Below are positions 17,077 through 26,528 of a stretch of DNA of 64,000 bases, piece by piece. The notes beneath the pieces are model-generated. The model was not told the DNA's origin, ran no database searches, and saw nothing but the letters and a program-made list of their open reading frames with translations. This stretch comes from Runella sp. MFBS21. Its GTDB lineage: Bacteria > Bacteroidota > Bacteroidia > Cytophagales > Spirosomataceae. The stretch is taken from positions 62,001-126,000 of the forward strand of contig NZ_JARNTW010000017.1 of NCBI RefSeq assembly GCF_029433105.1. The letters run 5' to 3'. The translations under genes and the position numbers were made by a program. The number at the start of each line of letters is the position of its first letter. Within the stretch, counting starts at the first letter, position 1.

Positions 17077-17952
17077 ATGAAAACATTTAACACCATTTTC
17101 TTATTGTTTTTTTGTAGTGTGATTTTTGCACAAAACGGCACTCTCAAAGAAAGCCTAAGTGTCAAAAGTAAGCTCATGGGAAAAGATATAAAGTATAGTA
17201 TATATCTTCCCGCCGATTATGAAAAAAATAATCGGAGCTATCCTGTTTTGTATCTCCTTCATGGATATACTGACGACGAAACAGGCTGGACTCAGTTTGG
17301 CGAAGCGCATATTATTGCCGACAAAGCCATTAATGCTGGCGAAGCTCCACCGATGATTATTGTAATGCCTGATGCGGGAGTGACATGGTACCAGAATTCC
17401 CATGATAACAAAATACGATATGAAGATTTTATGGTACAAGAACTAATCCCATATATTGATGCCACTTATCGTACACGATCTAAGCGTGAGTTTAGGGCGG
17501 TCGCGGGGCTTTCAATGGGAGGACTTGGTACCTTACTGATGGCTACCAAACACCCCGATATGTTTGTGGCGGCGGCTCCATTGAGCGCAGCTGTATGGAC
17601 CGACGAGGAGTTTACGTCGAGCAGGGACCAGGCAAGTTGGGATAATGCATTTGGGGAATTATATGGAAAAGGTCTGGCTGGGAAAGACCGATTAACGGCG
17701 CATTATTATAAAAATGCCCCCATTAAAATTGTGGAAACTGGGAATGCTGATGATTTGAAAAAAGTAAAATATTATATTGATTGTGGAGATGATGACTTTC
17801 TTATCAAAGGCAATATGGCACTTCATGCGATGATGATTGATAAAAAAATCCCTCATGAATTTAGAGTACGTGATGGCGGGCATACTTGGTCGTATTGGCG
17901 TACTGCTTTGCCCGAAGTATTGAAATTTGTGGGGCAGAGTTTCCACCGATAA
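17077..17952 (+). CDS. secreted esterase (esterase D / CE1-like alpha/beta hydrolase)
   Basis: A 291-residue exported alpha/beta hydrolase. I start at MKTFNTIF, which gives a signal peptide ending near FFCSVIFAQ; the upstream extension is not signal-like. The fold shows SYPVLYLLHGYTDDETGW (oxyanion-side HG) and the nucleophile Ser in VAGLSMGGLGTL, near residue 150. An Asp in DCGDDDFL and a late His in RDGGHTWSYWR complete the triad. Relatives include feruloyl and acetyl esterases and S-formylglutathione hydrolase-like enzymes. It converges on a SusD gene, which fits a role in glycan de-esterification, but that link is only contextual. Possible regulator half-sites stand upstream. Confidence 0.85.
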   Translation: MKTFNTIFLLFFCSVIFAQNGTLKESLSVKSKLMGKDIKYSIYLPADYEKNNRSYPVLYLLHGYTDDETGWTQFGEAHIIADKAINAGEAPPMIIVMPDAGVTWYQNSHDNKIRYEDFMVQELIPYIDATYRTRSKREFRAVAGLSMGGLGTLLMATKHPDMFVAAAPLSAAVWTDEEFTSSRDQASWDNAFGELYGKGLAGKDRLTAHYYKNAPIKIVETGNADDLKKVKYYIDCGDDDFLIKGNMALHAMMIDKKIPHEFRVRDGGHTWSYWRTALPEVLKFVGQSFHR

Positions 17953-17957
17953 CAATA

Positions 17958-17990
17958 AACGCTGGCGACCTTTTGAAAGTCGCCAGCGTT
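17958..17990. terminator. bidirectional terminator
   Basis: A 12-bp perfect stem AACGCTGGCGAC / GTCGCCAGCGTT with a 9-nt loop lies between the convergent esterase and SusD genes. Confidence 0.85.
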
Positions 17991-18012
17991 ATCAATCATA
18001 AATTCTCAAAAA

Positions 18013-19698
18013 TTAATAGCTAGGGTTTTGAACCAAATAGCCTGGCAAATTGGAAGCGCCATCAATAGCCGTTTGAGGAATAGGGAAAATCCTTTTGTTA
18101 CGGTCTGTACTTGATTTTTCGGTCCATTTATCTTCATATTTTCCAAAACGAATCATATCAGTACGACGGATCATTTCCCAATAAAACTCAAATCCTCGTT
18201 CGCGATAGAGTAAATCTAAGCTCATGGTTGTAAGTGGAGGAGGGGGAGTCGTAATATTGCGAGCCGCTCTAACCGTATTGACATCTGCAAGGGCACTTGC
18301 TGCATCGTTGCTTTTGCGGAGCTTGGCTTCAGCGCGCATCAAATACACATCTGCCAAGCGTACAATGACAATGTCGGCCTCGCCAAAATTCCGACCACTC
18401 ACCGATTTTTTGCTAAACTCATATTTTTCGACACGGTATCCTGTATTGTAATTGCTACCTTCTACCGTAAAGTCTACTTTTTCAGTAAAATCAACTGCAA
18501 GGGTAGGTTTGTTACGAGTATCGTGGAAAAGTTTGGCAACTTTCATTTTTCCATCAGCACATTTCAAGAATACGCCATTGCGACGAATCAAGCCATATTG
18601 CTGACCACGCAATATCCCACGGTTGATATTGAAGTTTTCGGCAGCCACGCACGAATCTGCTGGGTTGGAATAGATAGATAGATTTTGTTTGTAGAATCTT
18701 GGGTCTACGGAAGGGTCTTGAGGAGCATAAGCATTGACCCAAGTACGATAATAATCGGGTGTAATCGCTGGTCCGTCAGTGCCATTGGCGTTTGTGTAAG
18801 CAGGAAGCGGAAATTGGTCACCAGAAAGTGAAAAATACGCCATACGGTTATGCCCATTGAGATCGGCACGTTGATCCACAGCAAAAACCAATTCTTTATT
18901 GGTATGGTTGTCGTCATTAAAAATAGAGAAATAATCTCTAGAAAGTTGATATTGGCCAGAGCTAATGATTTTGTCGCAGTACTCTACCACTTTATCCATA
19001 TCTTCAGGTTTGAAAGTCAACTGCGCGGCGTAAGGGTCGCGATAAAAAGCGGCATTGAGGTACAGACGTGCCAATAGCCCCCATGCTGCACCTTTCGACA
19101 AGCGCCCCGGGCCTACAGTGGCATCAAGGTTAGGTTCGACGGCTAGGAGTTCATTCTTGATATATTCTACGGCTTCGTTTCCGCGAATTACTTTTGAAGT
19201 CTCACCTAAATTTTCTTTTACAAACACCACACCAAACAAGTCTAATGTAAGCAGCGAATAGTATGCTCTCATCCCTCGTGCCTCTGCTAAGAAAGTTTTG
19301 GAAGAAGGATCGTTGAGAGTAGGCAAGGAGTTGATTGCGGTAATCGCCCGCGACATACCTTGCAAAATCAGATTCCAAGTGTTTCTTAAATTAGGGTCAG
19401 TGCTGGTATAAGTATGCATGTGCATGGCCAAGTAGATACCATTGTCGCCCCAGTCGGTACCACCTCTGTATGGAAGGATAGCCTCGTCAGTGGAGATTTC
19501 TTGAAGGGCAAAGTAATTGGTATGTTGGAAAAGGTTAGGAAGTAGCGCATATACAGGAGCGATGATTCCTTCGGCGGCTTGTTTGTCAGAAAGGCCTGTG
19601 GCAGAGGTTTCGTCCAGCACAATCTCCTCTAAATTGGTACAGCTATTGACCGTAAATAAGCTCAATACGGCCAAAAATACATATATCTTCTTTTTCAT
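18013..19698 (-). CDS. SusD/RagB family nutrient-binding lipoprotein, locus 1
   Basis: A 561-residue SusD homologue that sits on the outer face of the outer membrane and captures substrate for its SusC partner. A lipoprotein signal ends at the Cys in LFTVNSC (about residue 20). The helical TPR-like core includes LAEARGMRAYYSLLTLDLFG and AAWGLLARLYLNAAFYRDP. The C-terminal part has the family-like DLLYRERGFEFYWEMIRRTD and ends PGYLVQNPSY. It follows a SusC gene by 11 bp on the same strand, the standard susC-susD order. Glycan or peptide specificity cannot be read from the sequence. Confidence 0.92.
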   Translation of the reverse strand: MKKKIYVFLAVLSLFTVNSCTNLEEIVLDETSATGLSDKQAAEGIIAPVYALLPNLFQHTNYFALQEISTDEAILPYRGGTDWGDNGIYLAMHMHTYTSTDPNLRNTWNLILQGMSRAITAINSLPTLNDPSSKTFLAEARGMRAYYSLLTLDLFGVVFVKENLGETSKVIRGNEAVEYIKNELLAVEPNLDATVGPGRLSKGAAWGLLARLYLNAAFYRDPYAAQLTFKPEDMDKVVEYCDKIISSGQYQLSRDYFSIFNDDNHTNKELVFAVDQRADLNGHNRMAYFSLSGDQFPLPAYTNANGTDGPAITPDYYRTWVNAYAPQDPSVDPRFYKQNLSIYSNPADSCVAAENFNINRGILRGQQYGLIRRNGVFLKCADGKMKVAKLFHDTRNKPTLAVDFTEKVDFTVEGSNYNTGYRVEKYEFSKKSVSGRNFGEADIVIVRLADVYLMRAEAKLRKSNDAASALADVNTVRAARNITTPPPPLTTMSLDLLYRERGFEFYWEMIRRTDMIRFGKYEDKWTEKSSTDRNKRIFPIPQTAIDGASNLPGYLVQNPSY

Positions 19699-19709
19699 AA
19701 ATTCAAAAT

Positions 19710-22700
19710 TTAAAATGTAACATTCAAACCAAAAATGAATGATTTGGCTTTAGGGTAGCTCAGATAATCAATCCCGTATGAAGAGATACCATTGATGGTA
19801 CGGTCAGTATTGACCTCTGGGTCATAACCGTCATATTTGGTAATGACGAAGAGGTTTTGACCAGTCACCGAAAGTCTAATACCTTGTACCCATTTATTAA
19901 TACCCAGCGCTTTGGTGTTAAGATTGTATCCTAAAGCGAGGTTATTAAGTCTAAAAAATGCACCGTCTTTCAAATAACGTGTCGAAACGGGTGCAGCATT
20001 GTTGACTGATTCGTTGGCATAAGCAATGGCTTCAGGGGTGGTGTTGATGCCTTTCGACAACCTCAATTTATAGAAGTTTGAGTTGGCAGTATTGTCATAG
20101 ATTTTGTTTCCAGAAACACCATTAAAATTGGCTACTAAATCAAATCCTTTGTAAGCAATGCTTCCGTTGATATTAAACTGCTTGGTAGGAAGGGCGCTAC
20201 CCGCAGCTACCCGGTCTTTGTCCGTAACGATCCCATCACCGTCGGCATCCAGATAAGTACTAATACCTTTGTCGTCAAATCCAGTAAATTCCTTCAAATA
20301 AAATGTACCAATAGGCTGGTCGTTGAGGTAGCCATTGATGGTAGCAGAGGTCAGTCCCGAACCAGAAGCCGATCCAGACGGAATCACTGAATAAGGAGAA
20401 TTCTTGACACGATTATGAATGAACGTAATATTACCTCCTAAATCGAAACGAAGGCCATTTGAACTAGTATACCGATAATTGAGATCTAATTCTACACCAC
20501 GATTGGTGATGGTCATGTCTTTGACGTTGGTCCAGAAAGTACCCGCCGGCTGTACGGGGTCAGCAGGAATTACCTCCAATAAGATATTGTTTGATACTTT
20601 GTTGAAGAAATCTACGGTTCCTGAAAGTGCGCCATTGAACAACCCAAAATCAAGTCCTAAGTCTGTTTGGGTAGATACTTCCCATTGAATATCGGGGTTG
20701 GCCAAACGAGAGTAAGAAGTGCCTGGAGGATACGACCCCGTAGCATATAAAGGATAGCTCGTGGTACCCGATACCTGAGAAGTAAACAAAGCTTGGGTGA
20801 TTTTAGAAGGAATTTCTTGATTTCCTGTCTTACCCCAACCTGCCCGCAGTTTCAGTTCACTAAATGGCGACGATTTCATAAACGACTCTTCCGAAATCCG
20901 CCACCCCAAAGAGAAAGAAGGGAAGACTCCGTATTTGTTGTTAGATCCAAATTTGGATGAACCATCCGCTCTTACAGTGGCAGTCATCAAGTATCGGTCT
21001 TTGTATTGATAATTGACGCGTGAGAAAAAAGACTGAAGCTCATTGATAAGGGCATATCCACCGGGTTTGTTGTTGGCAAGCGTAAGTTCTTGTCCTAAAC
21101 CAGGGTTATAAATTGGCTCAATACTCGAAATCGGAAACTTATTGATACTATTGTTTCGACCTTGGATAAAAATCTTTTGGTACGAATGACCCACCAATGC
21201 CGACAGACTATGGTCGGTTTTGTTAAGGGTATAAGTCAAGTAGTTTTCGATAAGTTTGTTGTTGTTGTAAGTATAGAAGGTTTCGAGGCGGCCATCTTGT
21301 AGAGGCACGGCATTGGGCAATGATTGCAAATCACGTACCGAGTTGGAGTTGTCGATACCAAAATTGAGTTTATATACTAGCCCATCGATGATTTTGAAAG
21401 AAGGTGAAATACTTCCAATCACACGGTTGATTTTGGTAATGTCTTTTTCCAACTTTAGGGTAATGAGCGGGTTTACACCACTTGCATATTGGAAAGGATT
21501 GCCATTGGCATCATAAGCAGGGTAAGTAGGATTAGCCGAAATCGCTCCTCCTAGCATACTCCCAATAGGCGGGCGCTCATTGATGGTATAAGTAGCATTC
21601 AAATTTACATCCACAGTAAGGCGATCATCTAAAAGTTTTTGAGTAACGTTTATACGTCCTGTATAGCGGTTGAGTTGATTGTTTTTTAAGATACCTTCTT
21701 GATTTTGGAGCCCTAAAGAAGCATAGTATGAAAGCTTGTCGGCACCTCCTCCAAAAGAAAGGTTGTGATTCTGCGTATAGGCAGTGCGAGTTACTTCTTT
21801 TTGCCAATCAGTGTTGCCTTTCAAATCTTCCAAAACACCCCCTACTTTAGGGACTTGTTGGCGATACTCGTCTGCACTAAATATATCCAATGCACGTGCC
21901 AAAGTAGATACCCCTACATTAGAAGAGAAGTTGAGATTTGAAAAGCCCGCTTTGCCTTTTTTTGTGGTAATCAATACCACACCATTGGCCCCGCGCGACC
22001 CATAAATGGCAGTGGCTGAGGCGTCTTTGAGTACATCAATCGACTCAATATCTTGAGGATTCAAGAAGTTGAGGGGATTGGTCGCACCACCCGTACTGGA
22101 GTTGTCGAGTGCCATTCCGTCCAATACAAACAGTGGAGTACTGCCAGTACGTACCCCTCCAGGCCCTCTGATAGTGATACCTTGGGCACCACCCGGTTCG
22201 CCGCTGGCAGAGGTGACGTTGACGCCGGCTACTTTTCCTTGCAACAATTGCTCGGGAGAGTTGATAATACCTTTGTTGAAATCAGTACTTTTAATGGACT
22301 TGACCGAACCTGTCATGTCTTTTTTGGTAGCACTACCATAGCCAATGACTACTACTTGGGCCAAATCAGAAGCGCTTGATTTGATAGAGAGATCAATTGT
22401 GGTGCGGCCTCCTACCGTAATTTCCTGTTTTTCATAGCCAATAAAACCAAAAACCAATACGGCATTGTCGTCATTGACCACAATTGAATAATTGCCATTA
22501 ACGTCGGTGTTGGTTCCGCGTTGTGTTCCTTTGACTACTACATTACAGCCCACAAGTGGCTCATTAGTAGCTGCATCAGTGACACGCCCCTTAACAGTCT
22601 TTTCGGTAGTTTTGACGGATGCATAACTAACCGCTGGTAAAATCCCGATTGCCACCACCAAAAATGACCAAACAAGCCATTTAGGTGGCATTAAATTGTA

Positions 22701-22712
22701 AAAAGTTTTCAT
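19710..22712 (-). CDS. SusC/RagA family TonB-linked outer-membrane transporter, locus 1
   Basis: A 1000-residue TonB-dependent outer-membrane porin of the SusC class. The N-terminal membrane segment/signal (LVWSFLVVAIGILPAVSYA) precedes a carboxypeptidase-regulatory-like domain (GRVTDAATNEPLVGCNVVVK). The TonB box region and plug follow (VVVIGYGSATKKDMTGSVKS), with the class-typical IDVLKDASATAIYGSRGANG near residue 225. The rest is the 22-strand barrel, ending in FIFGLNVTF with the expected terminal aromatic residue. It is co-transcribed with the SusD gene 11 bp downstream. No ECF sigma/anti-sigma pair is adjacent. The imported substrate is unknown. Confidence 0.93.
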   Translation of the reverse strand: MKTFYNLMPPKWLVWSFLVVAIGILPAVSYASVKTTEKTVKGRVTDAATNEPLVGCNVVVKGTQRGTNTDVNGNYSIVVNDDNAVLVFGFIGYEKQEITVGGRTTIDLSIKSSASDLAQVVVIGYGSATKKDMTGSVKSIKSTDFNKGIINSPEQLLQGKVAGVNVTSASGEPGGAQGITIRGPGGVRTGSTPLFVLDGMALDNSSTGGATNPLNFLNPQDIESIDVLKDASATAIYGSRGANGVVLITTKKGKAGFSNLNFSSNVGVSTLARALDIFSADEYRQQVPKVGGVLEDLKGNTDWQKEVTRTAYTQNHNLSFGGGADKLSYYASLGLQNQEGILKNNQLNRYTGRINVTQKLLDDRLTVDVNLNATYTINERPPIGSMLGGAISANPTYPAYDANGNPFQYASGVNPLITLKLEKDITKINRVIGSISPSFKIIDGLVYKLNFGIDNSNSVRDLQSLPNAVPLQDGRLETFYTYNNNKLIENYLTYTLNKTDHSLSALVGHSYQKIFIQGRNNSINKFPISSIEPIYNPGLGQELTLANNKPGGYALINELQSFFSRVNYQYKDRYLMTATVRADGSSKFGSNNKYGVFPSFSLGWRISEESFMKSSPFSELKLRAGWGKTGNQEIPSKITQALFTSQVSGTTSYPLYATGSYPPGTSYSRLANPDIQWEVSTQTDLGLDFGLFNGALSGTVDFFNKVSNNILLEVIPADPVQPAGTFWTNVKDMTITNRGVELDLNYRYTSSNGLRFDLGGNITFIHNRVKNSPYSVIPSGSASGSGLTSATINGYLNDQPIGTFYLKEFTGFDDKGISTYLDADGDGIVTDKDRVAAGSALPTKQFNINGSIAYKGFDLVANFNGVSGNKIYDNTANSNFYKLRLSKGINTTPEAIAYANESVNNAAPVSTRYLKDGAFFRLNNLALGYNLNTKALGINKWVQGIRLSVTGQNLFVITKYDGYDPEVNTDRTINGISSYGIDYLSYPKAKSFIFGLNVTF

Positions 22713-23266
22713 AGATTAGAATTTGAAAGTTTCTAAAAACAGCCCCACAAAGGTCTAGCTAAGTCTTTAACAAATTGTTAAGCAGACATTATCTATCTGT
22801 GATGTTTGGCATCAACACAATTGTTTGAAATAAAGTGCTTTGATTTTTTTTAAAAGTAAAAGGAGGATTGATAAAGTGCTGATTATTAATAAAATCAAAA
22901 CTGAAAAACGGAAGAGATAAGTAGTTGTTTTTTCATATAATGTTAGAAGCGATTATGGGTTGGTAAAAAATAAGTCCGAAAACTTTATGCAATAGTATAA
23001 TTGAATTTTTTAAATAAAAAATATAGCTCACTTGAAAGTATATGCAAACGTTTGAAATAATAATACCATACTCTCTTAAGCTGCTTGAGGTTTGTGTACC
23101 TAAAATAAGATTGAGAATAGATTGGGGTGATATGGTAAGAATGAAAGAGAAAAAAAATGTGGTTTTTTTGTAATATATGAAGTAAAATTATTCCTTTGTC
23201 TTGCTTTATGGTACTGCTACAGCATGTTGAGTCCCGTAGCGCTCACTTAATTTATCTAATCTACAT
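22713..23266. promoter_or_regulatory. 554-bp divergent SusC promoter region with several symmetric sites
   Basis: This AT-rich region separates two divergent susCD operons. It holds a 15-bp perfect palindrome TTAACAAATTGTTAA (22767-22781), 55 bp upstream of the locus-1 SusC start. A direct repeat ATAAAGTGCT occurs at 22830-22839 and 22871-22880, 41 bp apart. The palindrome CAAACGTTTG (23045-23054) resembles LacI-family operators. I see no coding sequence and no tRNA. None of these sites can be assigned to a regulator from this window. Confidence 0.45.
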
Positions 23267-26200
23267 ATGAAAAAACACTTCTACTTAGCCACGCTATTGT
23301 GGCTTTGCACGCTCATGTCTTGGGCGCAAAATCGTCTCACAGGACGTGTGACAGATGCCAATGACAACTCACCTCTTCCTGGTGTAAGTGTACTCTTAAA
23401 AGGTACCAATACAGGGGCTACTACCGACGGAGAAGGTAAGTATGTCTTAAACAATGCTACCTCGGGTAGTGTATTGGTGGTTTCTTACATTGGTTATACT
23501 CCTCAGGAAATTGTGGTGGGAAATCGTTCAAACATTGATGTGGCTCTTAAGGTAGACGTCAAATCACTGTCTGAAGTGGTGGTGACGGGTTATGCTACTC
23601 AACGTAAACAAGATATTACGGGAGCCGTAACAGTTGTCAATGCCAAAGACCTCACTGCCACTCCCGCTGCGAGTGTTACACAAATGCTGCAAGGGCGTGC
23701 CTCGGGGGTAGTAGTCGGAAACGACAACTCTCCTGGTGGTGGTACGATGGTACGTATCAGAGGTTTTGGTTCTATCAACAACAACAGCCCACTGTATGTG
23801 ATTGATGGAGTTCCTACCCAAGGTACTCTCAACCAAATCAACCCCAACGATATTGAGTCGATGCAGGTGCTTAAAGACGCCTCGGCGGCTTCTATATACG
23901 GAGCACGTGCGGCCAACGGGGTGGTAATTATCACTACCAAAAAAGGGAAAACGGGCGAGCCAAGTATTACATTTGACTTTTATACAGGTACTCAAAGACC
24001 GGGTAAGATGCTTGACCTATTGAATACCAAAGAATTAGGGGAGTATTTGTACTTGGCAGATTTAGGAGCTGGAAAAAACCCTTCCGAAACCTCTCCTTCG
24101 GTGCAGTATAAATTTGGAGCCAATGGAGCGCAAACTATTGCTGATTATATCTATCCTAACGTGTATGGTACACTCCCCTCTAACTATACTTACACCAACG
24201 ATATCGCCGATCCTAACTTAGGAAAAACGGCTTTTAATATCACCAAAGCCAACAAAGAAGGTACCGATTGGCAAGATGTAATTTTTGACCCTGCGCCTAT
24301 CGCCAACTTCCAAATCGGCGCAAGTGGCGGTACAAATTCTGGGAAATATGCTATTTCGGCGGGTTATTTCAAACAAGACGGTATTTTGAGATATACCAAA
24401 TATGACCGCTATTCGCTCAGAGCCAACACCGAATTCAAAAAAGGCAGATTTACGGTAGGTGAAAACTTTACTTTTTCTTATGATGAAAGACAAGGTATCA
24501 CCAACAACGACGAGTCAAACCCTATCATGTTTGCGATTCGGGTGCATCCTATTATTCCAGTGTTTGATATTACAGGGGGGCCTGTTGAGCTAGGCGGTAC
24601 CAACCTTTCGCCTTACAATGGATTTGCGGGTAGTAAAGGAACAAACCTCGGAAATGCTCCCAACCCTTTGGCGCGTCTTTATCGTGAAAAAGATAATATT
24701 ACCAGAGGAACCCACGTATTTGGAAATGCTTTTGCAGAAGTAGATATCATCAAAGGTCTTAAAGCGCGTACTAGCCTTGGTCTTGAATATAATCAGTACA
24801 ATCGCTCCGAGTATTTCCACCGTGATATTGAAGCTGCTGAAGCACGAAACGCCAATAGCCTCAACGTTATCAACAACTTTGACCGCTCTTTGACTTGGTT
24901 TAACACCTTAAACTACAATACAACCTTCGGAGATCATACCCTCAATGTGTTGGTAGGAACCGAAGCGGTAACTACATACGCGTTTGGTTTTCAGGCTAGT
25001 AGAAGCAACTTTGCTTACGATGATTTAGAGTATCGTTACTTAGATGCAGGTTCGGCGGCGGGTTTGAGCAATGCAGGTTCGGGTGCTACTCTGAGTTCTC
25101 TTTTCTCTCAATTTGGTAAAATCAACTACTCTTACAAAGATTTCTTGTTGGCCGACTTTACCTTGCGTCGGGATGGTTCGTCGCGCTTCTCGGCAGCCAA
25201 TCGTTATGGGGTGTTCCCAGCGTTTTCGGTGGGTCTTCGTCTGACTGAGTTTGAATTCATGAAACAAGCTCAATTTGTCAACGACTTGAAAATCCGCGCA
25301 GGTTGGGGTAAAACGGGTAACCAACTCATTCCAAACGTGTATAATGCCTATACACTCTATGCTGCTGACCCTCTCAACAATGCCTACGATATCAACGGTA
25401 GTGGTTCGTCAATCGTGGGTGGCTTTGACTTGGTACAGTTTGGAAACCCCAACGGAAAATGGGAAACCAACACTTCTACTAACTTAGGTCTTGATGCGAT
25501 TTTGCTCAACAACAAAATGGAGTTTGTCTTTGACTGGTACAATCGGGTAACTTCTGATATGTTGACCCAAATTGCCATTCCAAGAACAGCGGGTTCTGGT
25601 ACAATTCCTTATACCAACATCGGTGAAGTACGTAACCGTGGTTTTGATATTGGTCTAAACTTCCGTGACAAAAAAGGGGATTTTCGTTATCAAGTTGGGT
25701 TAAGTTTAGGACATTACAAAAATGAAGTGTTGAAACTAAACGATGACCCTAATGCTACCGTGTTTGGCTTTACCACTCGCCTTCCCGCTATTTCGGCTAC
25801 TAAAGCAGGATTGCCAATCGCAAGCTACTACGGGTATTTTGTGGATGGTGTAATCAAAGACCAAGCTGAAGCCGATGCTGCACCTAAGTTTGGTTCCTAC
25901 ACAAGAGAGGGGACATTCAAATTCAGAGATGTCAACGGAGACGGTGTCATTACGGCAGCTGATAGAACTATCATCGGCAATCCTCACCCTGACTTTACAT
26001 ATGGTATCAACCTCAATTTTGGATTCAAAAACTGGGATTTGACAATGTTTGGCCAAGGAGTACAAGGCAACCAAATCTTCAATTATGTAAGATACTGGAC
26101 TGATTTCAACGTGTTTCAAGGCAACCGTTCCAAAGATATGCTTTATAACTCTTGGAGAAAATCAGGTGATGTCGCCAAACTCCCACGCCTCAACTCTGGC

Positions 26201-26500
26201 GATGCCATCAGTCAGCAAGTATCTTCTTATTTCTTAGAAGATGGCTCGTATTTGCGCTTGAAAAACATTCAATTGACCTACACTATTCCGTCTTCTATTC
26301 TGAAAAAAGCGGGCTTGGCCTCTGCCCAAGTATATGTACAAGGTCAGAATGTATTGACCCTTACCAAATACTCAGGACTTGACCCTGACATCAACTTGAG
26401 AAGATCTGGTAACGACAACCAAGATATCCACATGGGTATTGATGAAGGTGCTTACCCTGTTGCTAAATCGTATATCGTGGGCTTGCGCTTTGGATTCTAA
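23267..26500 (+). CDS. SusC/RagA family TonB-linked outer-membrane transporter, locus 2
   Basis: A 1077-residue SusC-class TonB-dependent transporter. The signal peptide (MKKHFYLATLLWLCTLMSWA) is followed by the carboxypeptidase-like domain (GRVTDANDNSPLPGVSVLLK) and the plug (EVVVTGYATQRKQDITGAVT). The marker MQVLKDASAASIYGARAANG lies near residue 210. The barrel includes TLRRDGSSRFSAANRYGVFP and GWGKTGNQLIPN and ends SYIVGLRFGF. It is transcribed away from the locus-1 SusC gene and is followed 28 bp later by its SusD partner. The two SusC proteins are clearly different sequences, so they probably import different substrates. Confidence 0.93.
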   Translation: MKKHFYLATLLWLCTLMSWAQNRLTGRVTDANDNSPLPGVSVLLKGTNTGATTDGEGKYVLNNATSGSVLVVSYIGYTPQEIVVGNRSNIDVALKVDVKSLSEVVVTGYATQRKQDITGAVTVVNAKDLTATPAASVTQMLQGRASGVVVGNDNSPGGGTMVRIRGFGSINNNSPLYVIDGVPTQGTLNQINPNDIESMQVLKDASAASIYGARAANGVVIITTKKGKTGEPSITFDFYTGTQRPGKMLDLLNTKELGEYLYLADLGAGKNPSETSPSVQYKFGANGAQTIADYIYPNVYGTLPSNYTYTNDIADPNLGKTAFNITKANKEGTDWQDVIFDPAPIANFQIGASGGTNSGKYAISAGYFKQDGILRYTKYDRYSLRANTEFKKGRFTVGENFTFSYDERQGITNNDESNPIMFAIRVHPIIPVFDITGGPVELGGTNLSPYNGFAGSKGTNLGNAPNPLARLYREKDNITRGTHVFGNAFAEVDIIKGLKARTSLGLEYNQYNRSEYFHRDIEAAEARNANSLNVINNFDRSLTWFNTLNYNTTFGDHTLNVLVGTEAVTTYAFGFQASRSNFAYDDLEYRYLDAGSAAGLSNAGSGATLSSLFSQFGKINYSYKDFLLADFTLRRDGSSRFSAANRYGVFPAFSVGLRLTEFEFMKQAQFVNDLKIRAGWGKTGNQLIPNVYNAYTLYAADPLNNAYDINGSGSSIVGGFDLVQFGNPNGKWETNTSTNLGLDAILLNNKMEFVFDWYNRVTSDMLTQIAIPRTAGSGTIPYTNIGEVRNRGFDIGLNFRDKKGDFRYQVGLSLGHYKNEVLKLNDDPNATVFGFTTRLPAISATKAGLPIASYYGYFVDGVIKDQAEADAAPKFGSYTREGTFKFRDVNGDGVITAADRTIIGNPHPDFTYGINLNFGFKNWDLTMFGQGVQGNQIFNYVRYWTDFNVFQGNRSKDMLYNSWRKSGDVAKLPRLNSGDAISQQVSSYFLEDGSYLRLKNIQLTYTIPSSILKKAGLASAQVYVQGQNVLTLTKYSGLDPDINLRRSGNDNQDIHMGIDEGAYPVAKSYIVGLRFGF

Positions 26501-26528
26501 CAGTAACACAAACTAATTGAAAATCAAC

